A stretch of DNA of 64,000 bases from CAIYXB01 sp038146805 (GTDB taxonomy: Bacteria; Cyanobacteriota; Vampirovibrionia; LMEP-6097), in the NCBI GenBank assembly GCA_038146805.1, contig JAYQSH010000005.1, positions 62,001 to 126,000 on the forward strand. Reading direction: 5' to 3'. Within the stretch, counting starts at the first letter, position 1. Each line of letters begins with the position of its first letter. Under the pieces are notes generated by a model, which searched no databases, had not been told where the DNA came from, and was given only the letters and a program-made list of their open reading frames with translations. Below are positions 15,876 through 24,731 of the stretch, piece after piece. The position numbers were made by a program, and so were the translations under genes.

Positions 15876-15968
15876 ATGATGTCAGGTTCCGCTCATAGTG
15901 ATATAGCTAACTTAAGAGAAAAATTGTATTCAGCACAATCTGAACTGGTTAGACTCGGTTACAATTAG
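15876..15968 (+). CDS. Possible 30-aa small protein
   Basis: ATG-ATG start giving MMSGSAHSDIANLREKLYSA and ten more residues, in the gap after the 186-residue gene. Amphipathic, helical composition. There is no Shine-Dalgarno, so this may be a remnant or a frameshifted tail of the preceding gene. Confidence 0.25.
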   Translation: MMSGSAHSDIANLREKLYSAQSELVRLGYN

Positions 15969-16037
15969 ATACTGCTAACAAACCCCGCTAACAGCACAAA
16001 AAAACCTTTTCAGAGATCTCAATGTTATTATTAAACT

Positions 16038-16256
16038 ATGTTTGATTTTTCAACTGTAGACCTAATAGAAATTTTTATTAGTTTTTCACTGGGGCTTGTT
16101 GTCGCGTTTAGCCTCAAAGCAAAGAAAAAAAAATCTTCATTAAGCTCGATGGATAATAACAAAAAGCTAAATCAAGAAATTTTAGAAGATGAAGTTCATC
16201 ATTTGAAAGCTAAAATTGAAACTCTCGAAAAAGCTTTAGAAATGAAACTCAAATAA
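16038..16256 (+). CDS. Small membrane-anchored coiled-coil protein
   Basis: 72 residues: one N-terminal transmembrane helix (LIEIFISFSLGLVVAFSL), a poly-Lys cytoplasmic anchor (KAKKKK), then a heptad-like coiled coil (HHLKAKIETLEKALEMKLK). Convergent with the Xer-like gene, whose stop is 2 bases away. Function unknown. Confidence 0.55.
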   Translation: MFDFSTVDLIEIFISFSLGLVVAFSLKAKKKKSSLSSMDNNKKLNQEILEDEVHHLKAKIETLEKALEMKLK

Positions 16257-16258
16257 AG

Positions 16259-17119
16259 CTATTTTTTTGAACTACGTGGATGAAAGTCAGCATAAGCTTT
16301 TAAGAGTCTATAATTTTGTTTTGGCTTAAACTGATCATAAAAAGCAGATATTTTTATTGCAAGTAAATTATAAATAGCATCTTCATCATAACCACTTTTA
16401 ATAAGATTTATAATACGACTACGTTTGAGTTTATTTAAGCTAAAGTCATAAAAACGAATAATTTTACTTAATTCAATAGCAAGTAAAGGGCTTTGTGAAT
16501 TTTCACGAATAAAAAAATGATCATCTATTTGTGTTTGATAAAAAGCTTGATTAGCTCTCACTTCTCTATATTTTTTTAAATACTGTTTTGCCAAACTGGC
16601 TAATTTCTCTGAACAAAATATTTTTTGCCCCCTAATTACAAAACTGGCATTTGCTTGATTAAAATCTTTCAGTCTTAAATTAATCAAATCATCAATACTC
16701 AAGTGCATTTCATAAAAAGTACGTATTAGTAATTCATTAAAGGAAAATTGTTCTTGTGAAATTTTTTCATCTAATTCTGCTTGAGTAAAATAATCAATTT
16801 CTGTTCTATTAAAATTAAAATCTTTATCTAAAAAAGGATTATTTTCAATATTTAGCCAATTAACAAACTGCCTCACAGCACTTACTTTAGTAATAAAGCT
16901 TGATTCCCTCAGAGAATCTTGTATTAAATGCAAATATTTTTTGATCGATTTTGCATTGAGTTCTAAATCTTCATGCTCAAGAAAAACAATAAAATCCTTA
17001 ACTGTTCTAACAATATTATTTACGGTGAGTTTGTTTTTGTTTAATTCATCTAATAAATAAGTTTGAAAATAAACTAATGTCTCTTTATTAAGTTCATCAT
17101 GAATTATTTTTTGCATCAC
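16259..17119 (-). CDS. Tyrosine-recombinase-like protein lacking catalytic residues
   Basis: 286 residues with the two-domain layout of XerC/XerD: an N-terminal SAM-like four-helix domain (about 10-105) and a C-terminal catalytic-like domain (about 120-275). Compared with the family, the box I Arg (TGLRxSEL) reads MHLSIDDL, HxLRHxF reads NKLKRSRI and LGH reads LAI. Only the final Tyr (AFYDQF) remains. It therefore probably binds DNA without cutting it, or is decaying. The start is GTG at 17119, sharing one base with the upstream stop, or ATG at 17116. Confidence 0.6.
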   Translation of the reverse strand: MMQKIIHDELNKETLVYFQTYLLDELNKNKLTVNNIVRTVKDFIVFLEHEDLELNAKSIKKYLHLIQDSLRESSFITKVSAVRQFVNWLNIENNPFLDKDFNFNRTEIDYFTQAELDEKISQEQFSFNELLIRTFYEMHLSIDDLINLRLKDFNQANASFVIRGQKIFCSEKLASLAKQYLKKYREVRANQAFYQTQIDDHFFIRENSQSPLLAIELSKIIRFYDFSLNKLKRSRIINLIKSGYDEDAIYNLLAIKISAFYDQFKPKQNYRLLKAYADFHPRSSKK

Positions 17120-17304
17120 TAGTTTTTTTCTTGCTTTTTTAAGTCATAAAGTTCATCTTCTAAATTATATTTTTCTACAAACTTTTGAATTAATGGATTT
17201 TTTTCAGTCCAACCGATATTAAGCAAATGTTTCAAATGATCCAGTGGACCTAAGTTTCTATTTAAAGTACTCGATTCAGCATCTATTACTTCTTCTTCAG
17301 ACAT
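17119..17304 (-). CDS. Small acidic protein, 61 aa
   Basis: Starts MSEEEVIDAESSTLNRNLGP and is charged and helical, with no membrane segment. It is joined to the Xer-like gene by a one-base stop/start overlap, so the two are probably co-translated. No family recognised. It sits 60 bases downstream of the acidic exported protein gene on the same strand. Confidence 0.55.
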   Translation of the reverse strand: MSEEEVIDAESSTLNRNLGPLDHLKHLLNIGWTEKNPLIQKFVEKYNLEDELYDLKKQEKN

Positions 17305-17364
17305 ATATTTAATTGTAAACCCTCATTAAGATAAAAGCAAGTTTTACCCTAACATATTATTGCA

Positions 17365-18390
17365 TTAGAAATCTTCTTCTAGATCTTCAATTTCATTTTC
17401 ATCAAAATCTTCAAAGTCTTCATCATCAAAATCAAAACCATCAAAATCATCATCTTCAAAGTCATCATCAAACTCATCTAAATTTGATTCTTCAGTATCA
17501 ATTTCGTCTTCACTAACTTCTTCTTCATCAGTCACTTCAAGAGCATTGTCTTCATCTTCATCTTGATCAAGATCAACTTCTTCTAAACTATCTTCTTCAT
17601 CAAGATCAACTTCTTGAGCTTCTGTTTTATTAGAAACATTTGTTTCAGGAATTTCAATTTTATCACTATTAAATTCACTTGCTTTAATAATTATTTCACT
17701 TGATCCTTGAGATTTTTCATTTTCTAATTCTTCTTCATTAACTGCATCAATAAACTCTTCTTCTTCTTGATCTATTTCTTTTTTTAAAGCTTGCAAATCA
17801 ATTTCATCTTCAGGCATTGAGTCAATTTCTTCTTTGATTGCATCATATTGAGTACCAGCTGTAAATGAATCTATATCTGGAGCTTCCCAAACTGATTCAT
17901 TATCATAGAATTCTACTTTAGATATTTCTACATAGTAATAAGCATCATCTCTAAAATGCTTCGGTCTTCTAAATGTTAATTTTTGACTTGCATTTGGATC
18001 AACTTTATTAATACTATTAGTATGAATTTTATGATAAATAAAATCTTCAAAGGGATGTTTTAAGACCCATGTTACTTGATAAGCTAACACCAAACGATTA
18101 GTCGTATTTTGAACTTCAACTTCGTAAGTATTTTGAGCTGAATGTAAATCTTTAAAAGCAATCGTACCTTTATCAGCAACAGATGCATTTTTTATAATGA
18201 TAGGTGAATTTGCATGATTAATGATTCTTACATTTTGCTCATTGTTTTTTTTATATTTATTAGATATATCCTCTAAATCTATAAAGGTCATGTCTGAATG
18301 AAAACCACGGTTATTTAAAGCATCTGTTTTAGTTGGTTTAAAAACAAAACAAGCAATAATTACAAATAAAATGATGTAGTTTCTGTTCAT
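17365..18390 (-). CDS. Exported protein with long Asp/Glu-rich C-terminus
   Basis: 341 residues: signal peptide (MNRNYIILFVIIACFVF), a beta-rich domain about residues 35-175 with Ig-like character (VQNTTNRLVLAYQVTWVL), then about 160 residues dominated by Asp and Glu, ending in Asp-Phe repeats such as DDDFEDDDFDGFDFDDEDF. The stop of the secretin gene and this ATG share a base (TAATG), so it is translationally coupled to the secretin and probably works with it at the outer membrane. It may be a pilotin or accessory protein, but no family match is evident. Confidence 0.7.
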   Translation of the reverse strand: MNRNYIILFVIIACFVFKPTKTDALNNRGFHSDMTFIDLEDISNKYKKNNEQNVRIINHANSPIIIKNASVADKGTIAFKDLHSAQNTYEVEVQNTTNRLVLAYQVTWVLKHPFEDFIYHKIHTNSINKVDPNASQKLTFRRPKHFRDDAYYYVEISKVEFYDNESVWEAPDIDSFTAGTQYDAIKEEIDSMPEDEIDLQALKKEIDQEEEEFIDAVNEEELENEKSQGSSEIIIKASEFNSDKIEIPETNVSNKTEAQEVDLDEEDSLEEVDLDQDEDEDNALEVTDEEEVSEDEIDTEESNLDEFDDDFEDDDFDGFDFDDEDFEDFDENEIEDLEEDF

Positions 18391-20414
18391 TAATCAGCCT
18401 CTCTTTCAGCATCCGCTTGAATATAAATATTTTCTTCTTCTTTACTATCTTCTCTAAGGTGTGGAGTAATCAAAATTATTAACTCTGTTAAACCTTTATT
18501 TTTATCACCTGAAGCAAACCACTGACCAATTACAGGTATTTTACTCAACAAAGGTATTTCATTACTATTGTCAAAAGATTTTCTATTATCAAATAAACCA
18601 CCAATAGCTATTGTTTCATGGTTATGAATTTGAATTTCCGAAGACAATCTTCTTCTTACTGTTCTAGGAGGTACTCCACCAGATGCTTCTGTAGGCCTAT
18701 CATTAACAGATACTTCGATATCAACTTTAACAGTAATAACTCCACCACCACCAACAATTGGAGTAATATCCATTGAATTTCCAGCAGTTACTCTTTGAAT
18801 TTTTTGGTTTTGAACAACACCAACACCACCAGAAGAGGTATCACCAGAGTTAAGTAGTACATTGATATCTTCATCAAAATTAATCTTTGCACTCTTTCCA
18901 CTAGTCACTAAAAGCCTTTGATTAACTTTTATTTGTGAACTATCAGTTGCTTGAGAATAAGATAATCTGTCATTAAAAACTGAGAACTCATCAGGACCAA
19001 AGTTTGAAGAAAAACCAGTTGGATTAAACCGGCCAACAGAAAACTGATTTTTCACAAGACCAATAGATCTTGTAAAGCTTTTATTTACTTCAACTAATTT
19101 CACATTAAGCTCAACTTGTGGTACTGGTTTATCAATTGTTCTAATGAACTCATAAAGCTGTGTCAACTCCATTTTTGAGCCCTCAGCAATAAATGCATTT
19201 TGATTTTCACTCACTTGCACTAAATTCTTTAATTCTTCTGGCAAAAGCTTTTGAGCATCTTGTGCTTCTAAATACTTTAAAGGAAATAAAACTGTTTTTT
19301 TATCAAGCGAAAAATTCTTGTTTGCAGAACTGTAAACAACAAAAGTATCATCTTTTCTTGTATAGCTAAACTGACTGCCTGAAAAAATCAATTCAAAAGC
19401 ATCCTCAATATTCACTCCACGAACTTTTAGAGTGATTCTTTCTGTGGGAGTCGCAGTTAGAACTACATCAACCCCATATTTATTTGCTAAATCTTTAATG
19501 ATACTAGCAAGATCTTCGTTATCGTAAGTCAAATCAGCATAACGTTCTTCAAGTGGTAAGTCTAAATTAATATCAGTTGTATCAAGACCAGATTTTAAAC
19601 TTGTTGTTCTTTGTCCCTGTTTTTTAAGAATAGTAAAATTATTTCCGCTCGCAGAAAAATCTACATCAGCGGCTTCAACTAAACTCAAAAAAGCTTTTGT
19701 AAAAGGCTCATCATTTATTTCAACAACAGAAACAACATCTCTACTTTGTATTTGCCCTGAGACAGTAATACTTTTACCAGAGACTCTAGCTAAAGTTGCA
19801 AAGGCATCACGAACAGGAATATTTCTCGCTGAGAAATTTACAATCGGATCATCTGTTAATGCAACTTTTTTTGTAGGTTTTCTTTTTCTTCTTTTTCTTT
19901 TAGGAACACCGACTATTTCAATAAGCTTTTCAATTTCTTTTAGATCATCTGGATTACTTGGGTCTAAACCTTGTAATTCATTACTATAAGCAGCAAACAT
20001 TTTTTCAATATCTTCTTTAGAGCGTTTTAATTTTTCTTGAAGAGCCTTGAAATCTTTTTCATCATACTGACTTGTAATAGAATCAGATGTATCTTGAGAG
20101 CTTTCTTCTTTTATTTCTTGAGTATAATTCGCTTCTTGACTTGCTGAAGAATTAGTCGCTGGTGTTACTTTAATTTGAACATCATTGTTTTTTGAGGGAG
20201 CCTTAGAAAAACTATCATCTTCATCATCTTCATCATCTTCCCAGTCTTCATCGTCCCAGTCTTCATCGTCCCAATCAACATCATCCCAGTCTTCATCGTC
20301 CCAGTCTTCAGCTGCAACTAATTTGTTAGATACAAAAGAAATAGCAAAAACTTGGCAAGGAAAGCTTGCAAGAAGAAAAATAGTCATCAATAGTAAGATA
20401 AGATTTTTACGCAT
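18390..20414 (-). CDS. Secretin (type IV pilus / type II secretion family)
   Basis: Outer-membrane multimeric channel. From MRKNLILLLM: signal peptide; an Asp-Trp-Asp-Asp repeat tract (about residues 36-66, DWDDEDWDDVDWDDED); a disordered segment; STN/N-domains (about 190-430) including PILQ-like repeats; and the C-terminal secretin domain with GGGVITVKVDIEVSV, the IAIGGLF motif and IPLLSKIPVIGQWF before LIILITPHL. The start at 20414 is chosen because it begins the signal peptide; the frame stays open 16 codons upstream. PilT at 58.2 kb suggests a type IV pilus or competence system. The acidic Trp repeat is not a normal secretin feature. Confidence 0.92.
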   Translation of the reverse strand: MRKNLILLLMTIFLLASFPCQVFAISFVSNKLVAAEDWDDEDWDDVDWDDEDWDDEDWEDDEDDEDDSFSKAPSKNNDVQIKVTPATNSSASQEANYTQEIKEESSQDTSDSITSQYDEKDFKALQEKLKRSKEDIEKMFAAYSNELQGLDPSNPDDLKEIEKLIEIVGVPKRKRRKRKPTKKVALTDDPIVNFSARNIPVRDAFATLARVSGKSITVSGQIQSRDVVSVVEINDEPFTKAFLSLVEAADVDFSASGNNFTILKKQGQRTTSLKSGLDTTDINLDLPLEERYADLTYDNEDLASIIKDLANKYGVDVVLTATPTERITLKVRGVNIEDAFELIFSGSQFSYTRKDDTFVVYSSANKNFSLDKKTVLFPLKYLEAQDAQKLLPEELKNLVQVSENQNAFIAEGSKMELTQLYEFIRTIDKPVPQVELNVKLVEVNKSFTRSIGLVKNQFSVGRFNPTGFSSNFGPDEFSVFNDRLSYSQATDSSQIKVNQRLLVTSGKSAKINFDEDINVLLNSGDTSSGGVGVVQNQKIQRVTAGNSMDITPIVGGGGVITVKVDIEVSVNDRPTEASGGVPPRTVRRRLSSEIQIHNHETIAIGGLFDNRKSFDNSNEIPLLSKIPVIGQWFASGDKNKGLTELIILITPHLREDSKEEENIYIQADAEREAD

Positions 20415-20486
20415 AGTAAGGCCTACGACTTTTAAGACGCTCCTTTGTTTTTTGAGTTCCAATCTTCATCAGAAATTAATTTAAAA

Positions 20487-21719
20487 CTAGTCGTCCTTTT
20501 TTGCACTATCTTTTTTAAGATTATGCTCTTGTCTAATTCTTTCGATAATTGCTTTGACTTCATCCTCAGTAGGGCCGCGATTCTCCTCAGTCTCTTCATC
20601 TGTACTGTTTACAAAGCTTCCACCAACAATTTTAAAATTATTTCCTTCCCAAGGAGTATCTGATGGAGCTCTTAACACTTCACCGTCAAAACCAAAACTA
20701 GGGTTAAAAGGAGTTGAAGCTACTGATGTATCGGGGCTAATAGTTTTATTCCCATTTTTAGAATCAATAATCTGAGATTTTTGAGAGGCTCTTGTGCTAG
20801 ATAATCTTCTTTTTTTGACTTTAGCAGTACTTTGCTGAAAAACATAATCAGGCAAATCTACAATCATATTTGCATCGATTAATTTTTTCTTTTCTCTTTC
20901 TTCTTTTTCTTTTTGAGCTTTTTCTTGAGCTTTACGTTCTTTTTCTTCTTGCTTTCTTCTTTTTTCTTCTTCTTTTTCTCTTTTCTTTTGAGCTTTTAAT
21001 TCTTCTCTTTCTTTTTTCTTACGAATTTTTTCAGCTTCTTTTTCAAGTTTTTTTTGTTCTTTTAACTTTTCTTTTTCTTTACGAGCTTTTTCTTTTTCTT
21101 TTTCTTTTTCTTTACGAGCTTTTTCACGCTCTTTTATTTTCAAAGACTTTTCTTTTTCTTTTTGTTTACGAACTTTTTCTCGCTCTTTATCTTTACGGGC
21201 TTTTTCACGCTCTTTATCTTTGCGGGCTTTTTCACGCTCTTTTTCTTTACGTGCTTTTTCACGCTCTTTTTCTTTGCGTGCTTTTTCACGCTCTTTTTCT
21301 TTGCGTGCTTTTTCACGAGCTTTTTCTTTAAGAAGTTTCTCTCTTTGTTTTTTTAATTGTTCTTTAGTAAGAGTTTTTTTCTTAGTTGTTTTTTTTGCTT
21401 TTGTCGCTTTTGCTTTTGTTTTAGAAGATGTTTTTTTTGACTTAGCTGTTGTTTTTTTTGCTTTTGTCGCTGTTGTTTTCTTTACCGCTGTTTTTTTAGC
21501 TTTTGTCGTTGTTTTTTTTGCAGAAGCCTTTGCAGAAACCTTCTTAGTAGTTGCTTTTTTCTTAACGGTCTTTTTTGGAGTGTCCTTACGTTTAAGAGAA
21601 TACAAACGCTTTCTTTCCAATTCACAATCTCTACACGAATTGGGTCTATACGAAATTTTTGTTTTAGCAGTTAGTTTGACTCCGCAAACTGTACAATGTT
21701 TATGCATCACAAGAGACAT
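20487..21719 (-). CDS. Zinc-ribbon, histone-H1-like, single-alpha-helix protein
   Basis: 410 residues in four parts. (1) A zinc ribbon with Cys9, Cys12, Cys29 and Cys32 (HCTVCG ... SCRDCE). (2) About residues 48-118, a Lys/Ala/Thr tract like bacterial histone H1 (KKTTTKAKKTAVKKTT). (3) About 120-285, an ER/K-type rod with tandem 9-residue units (EKARKEKER; 27-bp DNA repeats around 21160-21320) expected to be a long single alpha-helix. (4) A C-terminal tail with VDLPDYVFQQS and a final Glu/Lys-rich helix. TATAGG lies just upstream of the ATG. The gene precedes the secretin by 72 bases. Nucleic-acid binding is likely; function unknown. Confidence 0.75.
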   Translation of the reverse strand: MSLVMHKHCTVCGVKLTAKTKISYRPNSCRDCELERKRLYSLKRKDTPKKTVKKKATTKKVSAKASAKKTTTKAKKTAVKKTTATKAKKTTAKSKKTSSKTKAKATKAKKTTKKKTLTKEQLKKQREKLLKEKAREKARKEKEREKARKEKEREKARKEKEREKARKDKEREKARKDKEREKVRKQKEKEKSLKIKEREKARKEKEKEKEKARKEKEKLKEQKKLEKEAEKIRKKKEREELKAQKKREKEEEKRRKQEEKERKAQEKAQKEKEEREKKKLIDANMIVDLPDYVFQQSTAKVKKRRLSSTRASQKSQIIDSKNGNKTISPDTSVASTPFNPSFGFDGEVLRAPSDTPWEGNNFKIVGGSFVNSTDEETEENRGPTEDEVKAIIERIRQEHNLKKDSAKKDD

Positions 21720-21790
21720 TCTATCCTATATTTAGTTTGTGGCCAAGACCAGGGCCAAGATTTTGGGTATTATAAACAAGAGGTCTATTT

Positions 21791-23113
21791 TTGAACAAAA
21801 TCGAGCAACTACTTAATAAGATCAAGCCTGAACAAGGGTCAGGCTTAAATGAATTTGACAAAAAAGAGTTTCAAGAAAAGAAAGAAATTCTAAAAGCTGA
21901 AAAACTCGAACTCATAGATGAGTTCTTTGAAACAAACAAAGCACTTTTTTTAAAGCAAAATTACTCAGAAATTTTGGATACTTTATACCAAGATCCAAGC
22001 AAAATTTCAAGCCATAAAATTAAAGCACTTAAATTTTTAGCCGAAATTAAATTAGGTTTTAAGCCACAACTTAATTCGTTTTTAAAGCGAGATGATTTTT
22101 ATGAGTACAAAAAAGACACACAATTTGCATATGAACTAATCAAACTAAGCAAAGAATTGTCAATTTGTGATGTAGATTTTTTTGATTATTGCGAACTTTT
22201 AGTACCCCTTACTTATTATTGGATAAAAAATCAACTTTTAGATTTCAATTTAAATATTAGAGAAGATTGCTTAGAAGATTTTTTATCAAAAATAGAAAAG
22301 TGCGAAGCTGATATCTCACAAAAATACAATAACGATAAAGATGTAAAAGAAGATTTTGCGTTTAAAAAATTATATATAAAAACTCTCATTTATAAAATCA
22401 ATAACAATGAAAGCCAGCTAAACAAATCTTTACAAGAATATTTTGATAAGACTTTAAATCAAGATGAACAGATTACGAGCTTAGATTTAATAGCCAATAA
22501 AAATTTTTTTCATGGCGACCAAGTTCTTTCCAACTTAGAAACACTTTATGCAGAAGTTGAAGAAATTTGTGCATTTATTACTAGTCGGTCTTTAATCAGC
22601 GCTAACACTTGCCAAAGCTATAACTGCGCCGATTGTTGCAAACAAACCTCTCCTTCAATGTCATATACTGAATTTGAATTTATAAAAAATTGGGCTCGAA
22701 AAAATAATTTTGATTTATCACCTGCAATAAAAAAAGCACAAAAAATTATTTCAGAAAATGCACAACAAATAAATTTTAAAATTGAAGAACAAACAAACTC
22801 TATAGACTTAAATCCAAATAATCAAAAATACGAATGTCCTTTTTTAGAAGAGGGGCTTTGTTCAATTCATGAAGCGCGGCCCTTAAACTGTCGAATATTT
22901 GGACAGGGTTCTGCGGATGCTATGTTTTTAAAATCTTGTAATTTTTTTATGAATCAATATCAGTATTTTGCCTCACCAGAAAACGAAAGGTTAGTCTATG
23001 ATGCTAGGGGTTTTCAAGCAATGTTAACTGAATCTGATAAATATTTGACACAAGCAAAATTCGCAAAAACTGGCTTGATACCAAGTTTTTTAATTGAAAG
23101 CGATATTATTTAA
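21791..23113 (+). CDS. YkgJ-family cysteine-cluster protein with large N-terminal domain
   Basis: 440 residues from a TTG start. The C-terminal ~170 residues carry the YkgJ/UPF0153 pattern: NCADCC at about residue 280, CPFLEEGLCSIHEARPLNCR at about 355, and a final Cys in LKSCNFF. The family is thought to bind a metal or Fe-S centre, but its reaction is not established. The N-terminal ~270 residues are charged and helical and unlike anything I recognise. It is a single gene, divergent from the zinc-ribbon protein. Confidence 0.75.
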   Translation: MNKIEQLLNKIKPEQGSGLNEFDKKEFQEKKEILKAEKLELIDEFFETNKALFLKQNYSEILDTLYQDPSKISSHKIKALKFLAEIKLGFKPQLNSFLKRDDFYEYKKDTQFAYELIKLSKELSICDVDFFDYCELLVPLTYYWIKNQLLDFNLNIREDCLEDFLSKIEKCEADISQKYNNDKDVKEDFAFKKLYIKTLIYKINNNESQLNKSLQEYFDKTLNQDEQITSLDLIANKNFFHGDQVLSNLETLYAEVEEICAFITSRSLISANTCQSYNCADCCKQTSPSMSYTEFEFIKNWARKNNFDLSPAIKKAQKIISENAQQINFKIEEQTNSIDLNPNNQKYECPFLEEGLCSIHEARPLNCRIFGQGSADAMFLKSCNFFMNQYQYFASPENERLVYDARGFQAMLTESDKYLTQAKFAKTGLIPSFLIESDII

Positions 23114-23121
23114 AATAAGGC

Positions 23122-23151
23122 TTGACAAAACAATACGTATTAATGTATTAT
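23122..23151 (+). promoter_or_regulatory. Strong sigma70-type promoter
   Basis: Perfect -35 TTGACA (23122-23127), an 18-base spacer and -10 TATTAT (23146-23151). The next ATG is 8 bases on, so the message should be leaderless. This is the best -35/-10 pair noticed in the window. Confidence 0.75.
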
Positions 23152-23158
23152 AGTAAGC

Positions 23159-23722
23159 ATGAATTTATTTAATCAATTGATTAGTGGTCTTAAAAGCTCT
23201 TTAGCAGGTCCAACAGGTTCCTTGCAAAACACAACTCTGGCGCAACAAAATCCAGTTCTAGAACAACAAGTTTCACATGAAAACCCAGAACATCCAGCAA
23301 TTGCCACTGCATTAGCAGCTCCAGTTCCAGCACCAACTTCTCCAGCACCAACTACAGCTTCAACTGCAGCCCCAACTTCTACAGCACCAACTGCAGCTTC
23401 AACTGCAGCACCAAGTGCAACCCTAAGCCCAGAAGAAGAAGCTGTTAATAGGATTCAAAGCCAGGTACTCAATGGTGATTTTAATATGGCAAATTTTCTA
23501 AATTTATTTACTACTCAGTTTCCAGAAGCGGTTGAAGGGCTTTTTAAACAAGGGCTTGAGCCATTGCTCAACAGTAGTGTTCCAGTAGCTAGCGAAACAA
23601 CTCTAGCGCCAAATCAAACAGCACCAACATTAGCAGCTAATACGACACTACCAACATTAGCAGCTAATACGACACCACCACCATTAGCAGCTTATACGAC
23701 ACCACCAACATTAGTAGCTTAA
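23159..23722 (+). CDS. Pro/Ala/Thr-rich low-complexity protein
   Basis: 187 residues, no signal peptide. Residues about 48-95 are Pro-Ala-Thr repeats (APTTASTAAPTSTAPTAAST). A short folded-looking helix region follows (VNRIQSQVLNGDFNMANFLN). The last ~40 residues are an 11-residue tandem repeat (TLAANTTLP / TLAANTTPP). Function unknown. It has the window's strongest promoter and is followed at 23787 by a partial palindromic repeat. Confidence 0.6.
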   Translation: MNLFNQLISGLKSSLAGPTGSLQNTTLAQQNPVLEQQVSHENPEHPAIATALAAPVPAPTSPAPTTASTAAPTSTAPTAASTAAPSATLSPEEEAVNRIQSQVLNGDFNMANFLNLFTTQFPEAVEGLFKQGLEPLLNSSVPVASETTLAPNQTAPTLAANTTLPTLAANTTPPPLAAYTTPPTLVA

Positions 23723-23786
23723 AATTTCATTAGGTACTGTTTATAAAGTTCAAGAACAAGGCTTTAATTTACAGCTTGTCGTTTTA

Positions 23787-23873
23787 TTCTTTTGTTAGGC
23801 GTGTCTAACCAAACCCTACTTATGCCCAAATCTAAAGACTCGAGATACTTATTACGGGTTTGGAAGCACGCCC
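23787..23873 (-). repeat. Partial copy of the 232-bp repeat (first hairpin only)
   Basis: Inverted orientation: TTCTTTTGTTAGGCGTG to CACGCCC. It holds only the first of the three hairpins, in the 230-base gap between the Pro/Ala/Thr-rich gene and the SOD-like gene. Confidence 0.85.
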
Positions 23874-23951
23874 ATAATGACTTTGAGGCAAGAGATTAAC
23901 GCAGTTATCGGGATTTGTTAACAGTAGTAAGACTAATGTTAGTATAAAGCT

Positions 23952-24706
23952 ATGGAAAAAAAACAAGCTTTATCACGTAGAGATTTTTTTGCAGTTTGTG
24001 GTGCCGGTATGGCTGCACTTGGTTTGTCAGGCTTAAGTGCATGTTCAAATTCACAAAGCAAAACAAAAGCCCTTAGTATAAGTCATGGTAATGATAGCGA
24101 ACTTTTTCCTGTTTATGCTAACTCACAATACCAAGTCAAAGACTTCTCTTATCTCACAAAGATGCCAAACTTAGGTTTAAGTGCTGAAAATATTTCTAAT
24201 CACCTAGGTTTATATAAAGCTTATGTAGAAAAAGTAAACAAAGCTGAAATCATGATGGCAAACAACGAGATAGATGAATTTTCAATGAAGAATCTAGCTT
24301 TTTCTCTTAACGGTATGGCTTTGCACGATATTTATTTTTCAAATATGAGCACTGAAAATACTAAGGTTTCAAAGCTTTACTCAGTGCAATCGAAAATACT
24401 TTTTCAAGCTTCGAAAATTATTACAAAAATTTAGTTGAACAAGCTCTAAAAGTTGAAGGATGGTCAATTACTGCTTTAAACCTATTAAATGGCAAGATCT
24501 TTAACTACGCAGAAGATACTCACTCAAGTAACTTCCCCAATTACATCATGCCAATAATGGTTTTAGATGTTTATGAACATGCTTGGGTAAAGCAATTTGG
24601 TGCAGATGCAAAAGCAAAACAAGAATATATAGATGTCTTTAGTAAAATCATCAACTGGGATCTGGTTTCTCGACGCTTTGATGCAATGCAAATTTTATAT
24701 AGCTAA
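23952..24706 (+). CDS. Tat-exported superoxide-dismutase-like protein, one frameshift
   Basis: Fe/Mn superoxide-dismutase fold. The N-terminus carries a twin-arginine signal (SRRDFFAVCGAGMAALGLSG) ending in a lipobox-like SACS, so it should be exported folded with its metal. Metal ligands: the second His (LHDIYFSNM) and the Asp and His of LDVYEHAW are present. The first-ligand region reads NHLGLYKAYV, with the His one residue out of register with the usual HYxKHHxxYV. The frame breaks at 24363-24364; one extra A restores NTKGFKALLSAIENTFSSFE and continues to a stop at 24706. Either a SOD with altered first ligand or a non-enzymatic relative. Confidence 0.75.
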
Positions 24707-24731
24707 ATAGATGTTAAACACCAGCTAAGTC

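Noticed and set aside
20870..21735. Long plus-strand open frames rich in Phe/Leu/Ser
   Set aside because: They are antisense to the Lys/Glu-rich repeat gene on the minus strand, whose composition keeps these frames open.
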